From contig NZ_AOLP01000004.1 of NCBI RefSeq assembly GCF_000337795.1, positions 186,001-250,000 of the forward strand: a stretch of DNA of 64,000 bases, read 5' to 3'. Below the pieces are notes generated by a model. The model was not told the origin of the DNA, searched no databases, and worked only from the letters and a program-made list of their open reading frames with translations. Shown in pieces: positions 1 to 7,024 of this stretch; the stretch's first letter is position 1; each line of letters starts with the position of its first letter. The translations under genes were made by a program, and so were the position numbers. The stretch is from Haloferax denitrificans ATCC 35960 (GTDB taxonomy: Archaea > Halobacteriota > Halobacteria > Halobacteriales > Haloferacaceae).

Positions 1-348
1 GATGGACTTCACGGTGCCGAACAGCGCGCGCTCGATGTCCGCCACCTGTTCTGGGTCGTCGACGACGGCGGCCGGACCGCGCCATTGGACGCCGCGATGC
101 TCGGCGTATTCCGATTCCCCGGCGTCGACGACCGCCGCGGCGACGCCCGTCGACCTGATGTTTTCGACCTTGACCGAGTCCGCGTCGGTCTCGAAACAGA
201 GGCGACCGTCGACGACCGCGGCGGCGACCGGCACGACGTGCGGCAGGCCGTCCGGACCGACGGTGGCGACGCGAGCGACCGGCGCTTCCTCGATGAGCGC
301 TACCTGCTCCGCCCGGGAGAGAGCGATTCTGTCGTAGTTCCGAACCAT
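1..348 (-). CDS. PPOX-class (FMN-binding split-barrel) protein, 3' end outside window
   Basis: Read on the minus strand from an ATG at 348, the frame stays open to the window edge (116 codons visible). It begins MVRNYDRIALSRAEQVALIE and continues with the beta-barrel pattern of pyridoxamine-5'-phosphate-oxidase-like proteins: APVARVATVGPDGLPHVVPV (residues about 23-42), then a second strand with FETD and a conserved RGVQWRGPAAVV segment. Family members bind FMN or F420 and act as reductases or oxidases on diverse substrates, so the substrate cannot be named. It starts 10 bp after the acyl-CoA dehydrogenase stop and is probably the last visible gene of the same operon. The C-terminus is missing only because the window ends. 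Confidence 0.75.
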   Translation of the reverse strand, partial: MVRNYDRIALSRAEQVALIEEAPVARVATVGPDGLPHVVPVAAAVVDGRLCFETDADSVKVENIRSTGVAAAVVDAGESEYAEHRGVQWRGPAAVVDDPEQVADIERALFGTVKSI

Positions 349-357
349 GGGCGACGC

Positions 358-1512
358 TCAGAGCCCCAGCGCCGCGCTCGCCACCGTGGTCTTTTGAATC
401 TCGGTGGTGCCGCCGATAATCGCGAGGATGCGGGCGTCGCGGTAGTACCGTTCGAGGGGGTAGTCCGTCCGGTAGCCCTTCCCGCCGTACACCTGCATGG
501 CGTTTCGGGCACAGAACTCCGCGGCCTCGCTCGCCGTGAACTTCGCCCGCGACGACACGCGGGTGTCCCCCTCTCCGTCGGCGATGCGGACCGCGGAGTC
601 GTAGACGAGACTGCGGGCCGATTCGAGTCGGGAGTCCATCTCCGCGACGAGCACCTGTACGGCCTGATACTCGCCGACGGCCTTGCCACCCTGTCGCCGG
701 TCGCCGGCGTACGCGACCGCCTCGTCGAACGCGGCGCGGCCGATTCCACAGCCGATGGCCCCGAGTCCCGTCCGGGCCATGTCGATAGTGCCCATCGCGA
801 TGCGGAAGCCCTGACCGACGGCTCCCAAGAGCGCGTCCGCGTCGACCGCGACGTCATCGAACGTCGAATCGCCGGTGACGTGCCCGTGCATGCCGAGGTA
901 CTCCCCTCGCTCGAACGAGAACCCGTCGACCTCGTCGGGGCTGGGGACGAGAAAGACGCTCACGCCGTGGGAGTCCTCGGGCTGTGGCCGTTTCCGCGCG
1001 ACGACGAGATGGACGTCGGCGACGCCCGCGTTCGTCCCGAACGACTTCTCTCCGGAGATTCGGTAGCCGGTGTCGGTCGCCTCGGCGACCGTCCCGAGTT
1101 CCGTCGGCGACGACCCCGCGCCGGGTTCGGTCAACAGCATCGACCCGACGGCGTCGCCGGCGACCATGTCGGGAAGCAGTCGTTCGCGCTGTGCGTCGGT
1201 GCCGAAGTTCAACACGGGGAGCATCGCGAACGTGTGGCCCTGAATCGTCTCCGCCACCGCGCCGCTCTCCTCGGCGATGCGCTCTATCGCGAGGCAGTAC
1301 GAGAGGAAGTCGCCGCCGAGGCCGCCGTACTCCTCGGGAACGAGAATCCCCAGCAGTCCGGCGTCGCCCGCGGCCTCGACGACGTCGCGGGGGAACTCTC
1401 GACTTCGCTCGATTTCTTCGGCGCGAGGGGCGACCGACTCCGTCGCAAACGTTTCCGCGCGGTCCAGCACGTCGTGGTGCTCCTCGGAGAGAGCACGCTC
1501 CAGTAACGTCAT
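358..1512 (-). CDS. Acyl-CoA dehydrogenase family protein
   Basis: This 384-residue protein has the normal length for an FAD-dependent acyl-CoA dehydrogenase. Visible signatures are LLTEPGAGSSPTELG (about 127-141, FAD and substrate loop), a C-terminal AMQVYGGKGYRTDYPLERYYRDARI block and GGTTEIQKT near the end. The ATG at 1512 (MTLLERALSEE) was chosen because the longer open frame upstream reads as antisense of the next gene. Odd point: the usual catalytic Glu of the YEGT motif is Gly367 here (IIGGTTEIQ), and the alternative isovaleryl-type Glu site is Ala246 (IDMARTG). It lies downstream of ubiD-like and metallo-beta-lactamase genes, consistent with acyl-CoA chemistry in the same pathway. Confidence 0.88.
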   Translation of the reverse strand: MTLLERALSEEHHDVLDRAETFATESVAPRAEEIERSREFPRDVVEAAGDAGLLGILVPEEYGGLGGDFLSYCLAIERIAEESGAVAETIQGHTFAMLPVLNFGTDAQRERLLPDMVAGDAVGSMLLTEPGAGSSPTELGTVAEATDTGYRISGEKSFGTNAGVADVHLVVARKRPQPEDSHGVSVFLVPSPDEVDGFSFERGEYLGMHGHVTGDSTFDDVAVDADALLGAVGQGFRIAMGTIDMARTGLGAIGCGIGRAAFDEAVAYAGDRRQGGKAVGEYQAVQVLVAEMDSRLESARSLVYDSAVRIADGEGDTRVSSRAKFTASEAAEFCARNAMQVYGGKGYRTDYPLERYYRDARILAIIGGTTEIQKTTVASAALGL

Positions 1513-1568
1513 ACCCTCCCCTCGTGTGTCGAGGACCTTATCTGTAACGCGAAACGGCGACCGCTCGG

Positions 1569-2546
1569 TCAGCGGTCGACGCCGTCGAACGACCGAGCGT
1601 CGCCCCTGACGTATCTGTCCGGCCCGACAGCGACCCGTTCGGCCAGCCCGCGGTCGGCGGCGAACGCCAGATGCGCGGCGGCCTCGCCGGCCCCCATCTT
1701 CGCGTGGATACCGCGCATCTCGCCGAACAGCGAGCGCGCGACGGCCCACGGAGTCACCCCGTCACCGTCCCGGTCGGGGAGCTCCGCGACGGCGGTTCGG
1801 ACCCGCTCGGTGTGGTGGGAGCGAATCGCGTCGATTCGGTCGAAGAGCTCGACCGACGAGCCGTGGCCGGGGAACGCGACCGGCTGGGCGTCGGCCTCGC
1901 GGGCGCGCTCTCGAATTCGGTCGAGCGTGTCGAGGTACGTCGCGAGCGCGTCGGTCAGTCTGGTGTCGGTGCCGCCGACGTTCGGCGTGTACGTCGGGAG
2001 GACCGCGTCACCGAGAAACAGGACGTCTCCGGCGTCGAGCACGACGTGTCCCGCGGTGTGTCCCGGCGCGTGAACGACCTCGACACCCCCCACTGTCGCG
2101 CCGTCGGTGAGCGTGACGACGGGGTACTCGTCGGGCATCGGAGACGGCTCGTCGGCGTCTCGAAGTGCCGAAACGAGGGCGTCGGGAACCCCCCACTCGC
2201 GGAGGCGGCGGGCGTCTCGGTCCAGTCGGAGGTTCCGCTCGGCGGCGTACGCCGCGACTAACGGCGCGTCGGCTTCGTGCAGGGCGAGCGTCGCGTCGGC
2301 GGCCGCCGCGAGTCTGGGTGCCAACCCGGCGTGGTCGGCGTGCCAGTGGGTGACGACGACCGTCTCGACCCGCTCGACGGGGAGCCCCGCCGCCGACAAC
2401 CCCGACCGCAGAACCTCCCACGACGCGTCTCCCGGCGGCCCCGGGTCGACGACGACGCCGCGGTCCGGGAGCACGTACGTGCTGTTTTCGCCTTCGGGGC
2501 TCGCGGCGGTGTGCGCGATGCGTTCTGTCCGCCCGACGGGGCTCAC
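1569..2546 (-). CDS. MBL-fold metallo-hydrolase
   Basis: This 325-residue metallo-beta-lactamase-fold hydrolase has the metal-binding motif THWHADHAG (His67, His69, Asp71, His72). Further ligands are visible as HAPGHTAGH, FLGDAVLP and a late PGHGS. The architecture matches glyoxalase II/RNase Z-like thioester or lactone hydrolases. The short helical C-terminal domain resembles the LACTB2-like family. The GTG start at 2546 overlaps the TGA of the upstream UbiD-like gene by 4 bp (GTGA), so the two are probably translationally coupled. A role in hydrolysing a CoA thioester or lactone intermediate is inferred from context only. Confidence 0.85.
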   Translation of the reverse strand: MSPVGRTERIAHTAASPEGENSTYVLPDRGVVVDPGPPGDASWEVLRSGLSAAGLPVERVETVVVTHWHADHAGLAPRLAAAADATLALHEADAPLVAAYAAERNLRLDRDARRLREWGVPDALVSALRDADEPSPMPDEYPVVTLTDGATVGGVEVVHAPGHTAGHVVLDAGDVLFLGDAVLPTYTPNVGGTDTRLTDALATYLDTLDRIRERAREADAQPVAFPGHGSSVELFDRIDAIRSHHTERVRTAVAELPDRDGDGVTPWAVARSLFGEMRGIHAKMGAGEAAAHLAFAADRGLAERVAVGPDRYVRGDARSFDGVDR

Positions 2547-4048
2547 TCGTCACCACCGCCCGTCGCGTCGCCTCGCTGGCCCCGCGGTTCGTGTTCGTCG
2601 CCGTGGTCGAACCCCATGTCGGCCCAGTCGGCCCGGACGGCCTCGCGGAGCGCCTCGGGATACATGGTCTCGAAGGTGACGCGCGGGGCGATGAACTCCT
2701 CGTCCCACCGGGGGTCCCACGCGGCGTTGACGTAGACGTTCGCGCCCGTCGCGCCGTCCTGTCGGTAGTACGGCGCGCTCGCCGCGGGTGCGGCGGAGTC
2801 GGAGAACTCCCAGTCGTTCGCCGGGTGCGCCTTCACCCAGATATCGTCGAACGCCCGCGCGAGGTCCATCGGGCGGGTCTCGGTGTCGAGCACGACGATT
2901 TTGTCGAAGAGCCGCGAGAACGAAAACAGCGTGTTGGCGAGTTGCCACTCGAAGCCCGCGTACAGGATTTCGCTGGCGACGAGGCAGATGCCGAGTCCGG
3001 TCTCCGCGGGCAACGCGAGCCACTCGACCGGCGCGACGCCCCAGTAGTTGTTCACGCGGCCGTACAGGCGGGCGGACTCGATGACCGAAAGGAGCGCGCG
3101 GCCGTCGGCCATCGGCGCGCCGGTCGGCGAGAACGGGACGACCGGGTTCTCGCGGACGGTCACCCGTTCGGCGCGGGCCTCGACGGTCGCGGTCGCCATC
3201 GCGTCCTCCCACGGCTCCCGACGCGTCTCTGGCGCTCGACCCGCGTCGTCGCCGTCGGCGCGACCCGTAATCGTCGCGTCCACGAGCACCTCGCTTTCCG
3301 CCGGGACGGCTCCCGCGGCCGTCGAGGCCACCGGAACCGGCCCGAACGCGTTCGCGATGGCCGGCGCGCCGGCGACCTGCGTCTCGCCGACCCAGCGCAT
3401 GATTGCGCCCACGAGCGCCGCCGGCGGCGTTCCGAGCGCGAAGGAGACGGTCGTCCCCGGGGCGACGTCGGCGGCGAGGTCCGCCGGGACCGAGAGCCTG
3501 AGCCCGTTGCTCCCGCGGACGGACCCCCGAACCGGGAACCACTCGACCGCGTCGGTATCGACCGCGTCGGACGCCCGTTCGCTGTCGGCATCGCCCCCGT
3601 CGTCGGCCGTTTTCGAGTGTGCGCCGAGGCCGAGGGTGACCGCCGGGACGCCGGTGTCCGAGACCGCCGGGAGTCCCAGCGACCGAAGGTCGGACACCGT
3701 CTCGGTGGCGGCCGCGGGTTCCACCGCGGGCACGGGACCGCCGTGGCGGGCGGCGACCAGCGCGTCGAGCACGTCGAGGTAGCCCGCGTCGAAGCCGAGT
3801 CCCAGCGCCGCGCCGAGACGCGACCAGGGGTCGCGCGAACGCACCGCGAGCCGGTCGGGACCGCCGAGTCCCCCGGCGAGGAGTCGCGCGTGGCCCCCGG
3901 CGTCCGTGAGGAGCACGGCCGGCCCGTTGGCCCGCGCCGCCTCGGCGCTCACCGCGAACGCGGTGTCCGCCCAGTGCGTCCGCTCGTCGATTCGGGCCAG
4001 GTCGTCGGCGTCGTCGAGCCGGTCGAGCAGGTCGCGAACGCCGAGCAT
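2543..4048 (-). CDS. UbiD-family paralogue, probably degenerate or non-catalytic subunit
   Basis: The 501-residue product starts at ATG 4048 (MLGVRDLLDRLDDADD) and shares its ATG base with the TAA of the preceding ubiD gene. It resembles UbiD in layout: an N-terminal domain, a central split barrel with MRWVGETQVAGAPAIANAFG in the position of the nucleotide-binding IGGEPA region, and a C-terminal domain with KIVVLDTETRP...VKAHPANDWEF. The catalytic UbiD segment, read as EGPFGDYFGY in the upstream gene, is replaced here by REPWEDAMATA. It is therefore probably a structural or regulatory partner, as in two-subunit UbiD-type enzymes such as phenylphosphate carboxylase. The longer open frame upstream of 4048 is a shadow of the neighbouring gene. 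Confidence 0.75.
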   Translation of the reverse strand: MLGVRDLLDRLDDADDLARIDERTHWADTAFAVSAEAARANGPAVLLTDAGGHARLLAGGLGGPDRLAVRSRDPWSRLGAALGLGFDAGYLDVLDALVAARHGGPVPAVEPAAATETVSDLRSLGLPAVSDTGVPAVTLGLGAHSKTADDGGDADSERASDAVDTDAVEWFPVRGSVRGSNGLRLSVPADLAADVAPGTTVSFALGTPPAALVGAIMRWVGETQVAGAPAIANAFGPVPVASTAAGAVPAESEVLVDATITGRADGDDAGRAPETRREPWEDAMATATVEARAERVTVRENPVVPFSPTGAPMADGRALLSVIESARLYGRVNNYWGVAPVEWLALPAETGLGICLVASEILYAGFEWQLANTLFSFSRLFDKIVVLDTETRPMDLARAFDDIWVKAHPANDWEFSDSAAPAASAPYYRQDGATGANVYVNAAWDPRWDEEFIAPRVTFETMYPEALREAVRADWADMGFDHGDEHEPRGQRGDATGGGDE

Positions 4049-5559
4049 TACAGGCTCCCTCCCTCGGTGCCGTCGACGGTGACACCGGCCGCCGAGAGGA
4101 TTTCGCGGGCGCGTTCCCGGACGAAGTCGTCGTCGAGACCGGCGTCGGCGCGGTTCCCGTCGTCGTCGCCCGAAGTGGCGTCGATGTACGCCTTCGTCGT
4201 CTTGGTCTTGGACGTGCCGGTCTCGCCGTCCCCTTTCTCCTCCGGCGTCTGGTAGATGTTCAGGGGGACTTTCGGCATCGCGACCGTGCCGAACTGGTGG
4301 AAGTCCGACTCCGGGTCGGCGTGGAGCGCGAGCGATTCGAGCACCTCCCGAATCGACAGCGGGTCCACGTCCGAGTCGACGAACACGAAGAAGTCGACGT
4401 GGAGCATCCCCCACGTGGTGAAGATGAAGTTCGCCAGTTCGTGGAGGTATCCGGGGCGGGAGACGTCGGTCGAAACGACGTAGACGGTCCGGGAGGTGAA
4501 CCGCCACGGAACGCACTTCTCGACGTCGTAGCCCGCCGTTCGCAGACCAAGCGTGGCGTCGGGTCCGACGCACGCCACTTCGAGCGTCGCGTTCGTGTTC
4601 AGCGTGTGGCCGACGCCCGAGCCCTCGACGCAGAACGGTATCACGGGCCGTCGTCGGTGGGTAATCGCGTCCACTTGGAGGACCGGCATGGAGCGGCGGG
4701 GACCGTGCATGTAGCCGAAGTAGTCCCCGAACGGTCCCTCGTCCAGTCGTTCGTTCGGCACTACGTGCCCCTCGACGACGATTTCGGCGTTCGCCGGCAC
4801 CAACAGGTCGTTCGTCTCGCACTCGACGAGTTCGACCGGCTCGCGCTTCAGCCCGCCGGCGAACCCCGCCTCGTCGCGCCCCGTGGGAATCCACATCGAG
4901 GAGGTCACCTGCGTCGCGGGCTCTCCCCCGATGACGAGCGCGACCGGCATCGGCTCGCCCCGTCGTTCGTACTTGTAGTAGTAGATGTTCGGCGTCTGCT
5001 CGCCCGCGAGGAGAAGCAGGCTCGCGCGCTCGCCGTCCTGCACCATCGCCCGATGCACCGACCAGTCTATCCACTCCGAGTCGGGGTCCTTGACGACCAT
5101 CGTGTGGAGGTTGGAGTACCGCCCGCCGTCGCCGGCGTGGATGTACGGCCACGGGAGCGACAGCAGGTTGGCGTCCTCGCCGCGCCGAACGACCTCCTTG
5201 CAGGGCGCGTCGCCGCCGTCGACGGTTTCGGGAGCGATGGGGCGCTTGAGCCGGTCGATGACCGTCTCGTAGTACTCGTCGGCGGACAGTCCCGGGTCCA
5301 GTCCGAGCGCGAGGGCGATTCGGTCCCACGGCCGCCGCCGACTGCCGCGGTACGGGTCGCCGACGAGTCGCGCGTCGATGTCCGTGTCCGCGACCGACTC
5401 GAAGAGCGGAATCCGGTCGTCGCGCTGGTTCGCGAGCATCGTTATCGCGCTCGCTTCGAGGTCCCACGAGACCGACCGGTCGATGCGAGCGACGTCGCCC
5501 CGGCGTTCGAGACGCGCGACGTACTCGCGGAGACTCTCCGTGGGGTGGTCGGCGCTCAC
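4048..5559 (-). CDS. UbiD family (prenylated-FMN) decarboxylase
   Basis: This 503-residue protein is the usual UbiD length. Members reversibly decarboxylate aromatic or alpha,beta-unsaturated acids using prenylated FMN. Diagnostic segments are LPWPYIHAGDGGRYSN, VALVIGGEPATQ (about 180-190), the catalytic-loop motif NERLDEGPFGDYFGY and ESDFHQFGTVAMP. The first catalytic Glu of the E-x4-E/D pair is present and the second position is Asp. The start is GTG 5559, which overlaps the upstream stop by 4 bp. No ubiX (prenyltransferase making the cofactor) is visible in the window, so it must lie elsewhere. The substrate is unknown; an aromatic carboxylate or its CoA ester is inferred from the gentisate genes nearby. 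Confidence 0.9.
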   Translation of the reverse strand: MSADHPTESLREYVARLERRGDVARIDRSVSWDLEASAITMLANQRDDRIPLFESVADTDIDARLVGDPYRGSRRRPWDRIALALGLDPGLSADEYYETVIDRLKRPIAPETVDGGDAPCKEVVRRGEDANLLSLPWPYIHAGDGGRYSNLHTMVVKDPDSEWIDWSVHRAMVQDGERASLLLLAGEQTPNIYYYKYERRGEPMPVALVIGGEPATQVTSSMWIPTGRDEAGFAGGLKREPVELVECETNDLLVPANAEIVVEGHVVPNERLDEGPFGDYFGYMHGPRRSMPVLQVDAITHRRRPVIPFCVEGSGVGHTLNTNATLEVACVGPDATLGLRTAGYDVEKCVPWRFTSRTVYVVSTDVSRPGYLHELANFIFTTWGMLHVDFFVFVDSDVDPLSIREVLESLALHADPESDFHQFGTVAMPKVPLNIYQTPEEKGDGETGTSKTKTTKAYIDATSGDDDGNRADAGLDDDFVRERAREILSAAGVTVDGTEGGSL

Positions 5560-6059
5560 GTCTCGTCACCACCGGTGAGCCGCCTCGAGAGGTCGTTTTG
5601 TTCGAGGCGGACTCGTCGCTCGACGTATCGGTCGAGGAGCAACGGCCGGGTCTCGGCGAGGTGTTGGGTCACGAACGTCCGGACCGCCTCGGAGACGGAG
5701 TCGTACTCCCCGGTCTCGACGAGGTACGTGACGAGGGCGCGGACGTCCTCGCTTCGCACCGTGACCACGTCGGACTGCGTTCGACTCTGCTCGATGCATC
5801 GGTCGAGGACGCCGTCGTCGACCGGGGCCCCGTCGAGGTCGGCCTCGATTATCTCGATATACCACTGCTCTTCGACGTTCTCGTGGGGGCCGCGGAGCAC
5901 CGTCAGCGGTTCCGGGTCGTCGAGGTCGTGACTGTCCCGCGAGAGGCGCGCACGCGTCTGAAATATCTCCTTCGTCTCCTGATTCGTCACCTGAACCGTC
6001 ACTTCCCCCCCCGTGTCTGCCGGCAGGTGGTCCTCGGACGTGATGTACTGCGGACTCAT
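5556..6059 (-). CDS. Ribbon-helix-helix-like protein heading the ubiD operon
   Basis: This 167-residue acidic protein was not recognised as a known family. Residues about 98-135 (VVTVRSEDVRALVTYLVETG, then SVSEAVRTFVTQHL) have the beta-helix-helix spacing of an Arc/MetJ/CopG ribbon-helix-helix DNA-binding domain. The N-terminal 75 residues are predicted beta-rich (GGEVTVQVTNQETKEIFQTR). The C-terminal 30 residues are strongly charged. ATG 6059 was chosen because the residues upstream in the longer frame are not protein-like. It is the first gene of the operon, and its stop overlaps the ubiD GTG. Two perfect palindromes lie 120-160 bp upstream, so autoregulation is plausible. An accessory subunit of the decarboxylase is the alternative. 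Confidence 0.6.
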   Translation of the reverse strand: MSPQYITSEDHLPADTGGEVTVQVTNQETKEIFQTRARLSRDSHDLDDPEPLTVLRGPHENVEEQWYIEIIEADLDGAPVDDGVLDRCIEQSRTQSDVVTVRSEDVRALVTYLVETGEYDSVSEAVRTFVTQHLAETRPLLLDRYVERRVRLEQNDLSRRLTGGDET

Positions 6060-6179
6060 CCGACACACTCCCCTGCTCTGATTTCCAGCACCATTGGTGA
6101 CACGCTCGTACTGCTGGTGCATAAAGTCATCGTGCCGATACCGGCGGCTACCCGGCCCGAGGGCGTAGAATACTTCACA

Positions 6180-6199
6180 GGTATACTTGACAGTATACC
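6180..6199. promoter_or_regulatory. Perfect inverted repeat containing GTATAC-N6-GTATAC
   Basis: GGTATACT and AGTATACC form an 8-bp perfect dyad with a 4-bp spacer. Within it, GTATAC-TTGACA-GTATAC occupies 6181-6198. The same 6-6-6 arrangement recurs at 17357-17374 and, with one mismatch, at 17484-17501. It lies upstream of the minus-strand ubiD operon and is probably an operator. Confidence 0.6.
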
Positions 6200-6202
6200 G
6201 CC

Positions 6203-6216
6203 AATTGTACACAATT
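6203..6216. promoter_or_regulatory. Palindrome AATTGT-AC-ACAATT
   Basis: A perfect 6-bp dyad with a 2-bp spacer lies 4 bp from the GTATAC dyad, in the same upstream region of the ubiD operon. It is probably a second operator or part of a compound regulatory site. Confidence 0.5.
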
Positions 6217-6398
6217 ATTCAGGATATGAAAACGCGTCGAACACCGGTTCGGCGGAACGATACTCGCCGAACCGCACGGTCGGGTTCGCATCGAACCCCC
6301 ACTGCGGTCGGTACGTCACGTCGGTCCGTCTACGGTATTGTCTGAAAACCGATGAGCTGTCGACTGCGTGGCCCCGCCGGTGGCGGTCTCGGTGGCGG

Positions 6399-6908
6399 TC
6401 ACTCCACGTAGCGATGCGGCCCGGCTTCGACGAACTCCCTGCCGAGTTCGACGTAGTGGTCGCGCGTGTCGTCGATTTCGGCCAGTTGCGCGTCCGAAAG
6501 CGGTCGGGTTTCCGCGGGGACGCCGTACGCGAGATGGCCCGACGGCACGGTCTGGTCGTGGGTGACGACGGCGTTCGCGGCGACGATGCTGTGGGACTCG
6601 ACGGTCGCCCCGCCGAGGACGCGGCTCCCCATCCCGACGAGCGCGTCGTCCTCAACGGTCGCGAAATCGACGACCGCGCCGTGGCCGATGCTCACGCCGT
6701 CCCCGACCGTCGCGCCGTGGAGCATCGTGAACTCCTGTACGTTGGTGTCCGCGCCGACCGTCACGGCCCCCCGGTCGCCGCGGAGGCAGACGAACGGCCA
6801 GAGACTCGCGCGGGGTCCGACTGCGACATCTCCCACGAGGTACGCCATCTCCGAGACGGACGCGCGTTCGTCTATCACCGGTTCCATCCCGTCGAACGTG
6901 TGTTGCAT
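6399..6908 (-). CDS. Gamma-carbonic-anhydrase-like left-handed beta-helix protein
   Basis: This 169-residue protein has hexapeptide-repeat (left-handed beta-helix) structure through most of its length, matching the YrdA/PaaY gamma-carbonic-anhydrase group. Two of the three expected zinc-ligand histidines are visible: His64 in MLHGATVGDG and His76 in IGHGAVV. The third, in the usual LHG position, is Asp81 (VVDFATVEDD). The protein could bind metal differently or may not be a carbonic anhydrase. PaaY-type relatives act as thioesterases in phenylacetate catabolism, which would suit the neighbourhood. A TATA-like CCACTATACC at about 6930-6940 (minus strand) suggests a leaderless transcript beginning at ATG 6908. 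Confidence 0.8.
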   Translation of the reverse strand: MQHTFDGMEPVIDERASVSEMAYLVGDVAVGPRASLWPFVCLRGDRGAVTVGADTNVQEFTMLHGATVGDGVSIGHGAVVDFATVEDDALVGMGSRVLGGATVESHSIVAANAVVTHDQTVPSGHLAYGVPAETRPLSDAQLAEIDDTRDHYVELGREFVEAGPHRYVE

Positions 6909-6985
6909 TACCTCACGGTGCGACGCCGACCGGTATAGTGGTTCGTGTCACGGCGACGGGATGGGGTTCCCAGTCTACCTGAACC

Positions 6986-7002
6986 GGTGTAATTTAAACA
7001 CC
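6986..7002 (+). promoter_or_regulatory. Promoter with inverted repeat over the TATA box
   Basis: GGTGT-AATTTAA-ACACC is a 5-bp dyad whose spacer contains the TTTAAA TATA element (6993-6998). It lies about 30 bp before the ATG at 7025, so the transcript is probably leaderless. A protein bound to this dyad would block TBP, as expected for repression. Confidence 0.55.
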
Positions 7003-7024
7003 TGCGGGTAAATCAACGAGTGTA

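Larger units (their letters stand above)
6060..6398. other. Intergenic region with ubiD-operon promoter and operators
   Basis: No gene is seen here. Read on the minus strand, a TATA-like GACTTTATGC lies at about 6117-6126, roughly 60 bp before the ribbon-helix-helix gene start. Two palindromes at 6180-6216 sit further upstream. The rest is unstructured and separates the carbonic-anhydrase-like gene from the operon. Confidence 0.5.

Noticed and set aside
85-1506. 473-residue plus-strand open frame opposite the acyl-CoA dehydrogenase gene
   Set aside because: It is the antisense shadow of a clear gene, with no recognisable domain and an Arg-rich composition caused by GC-rich codons.
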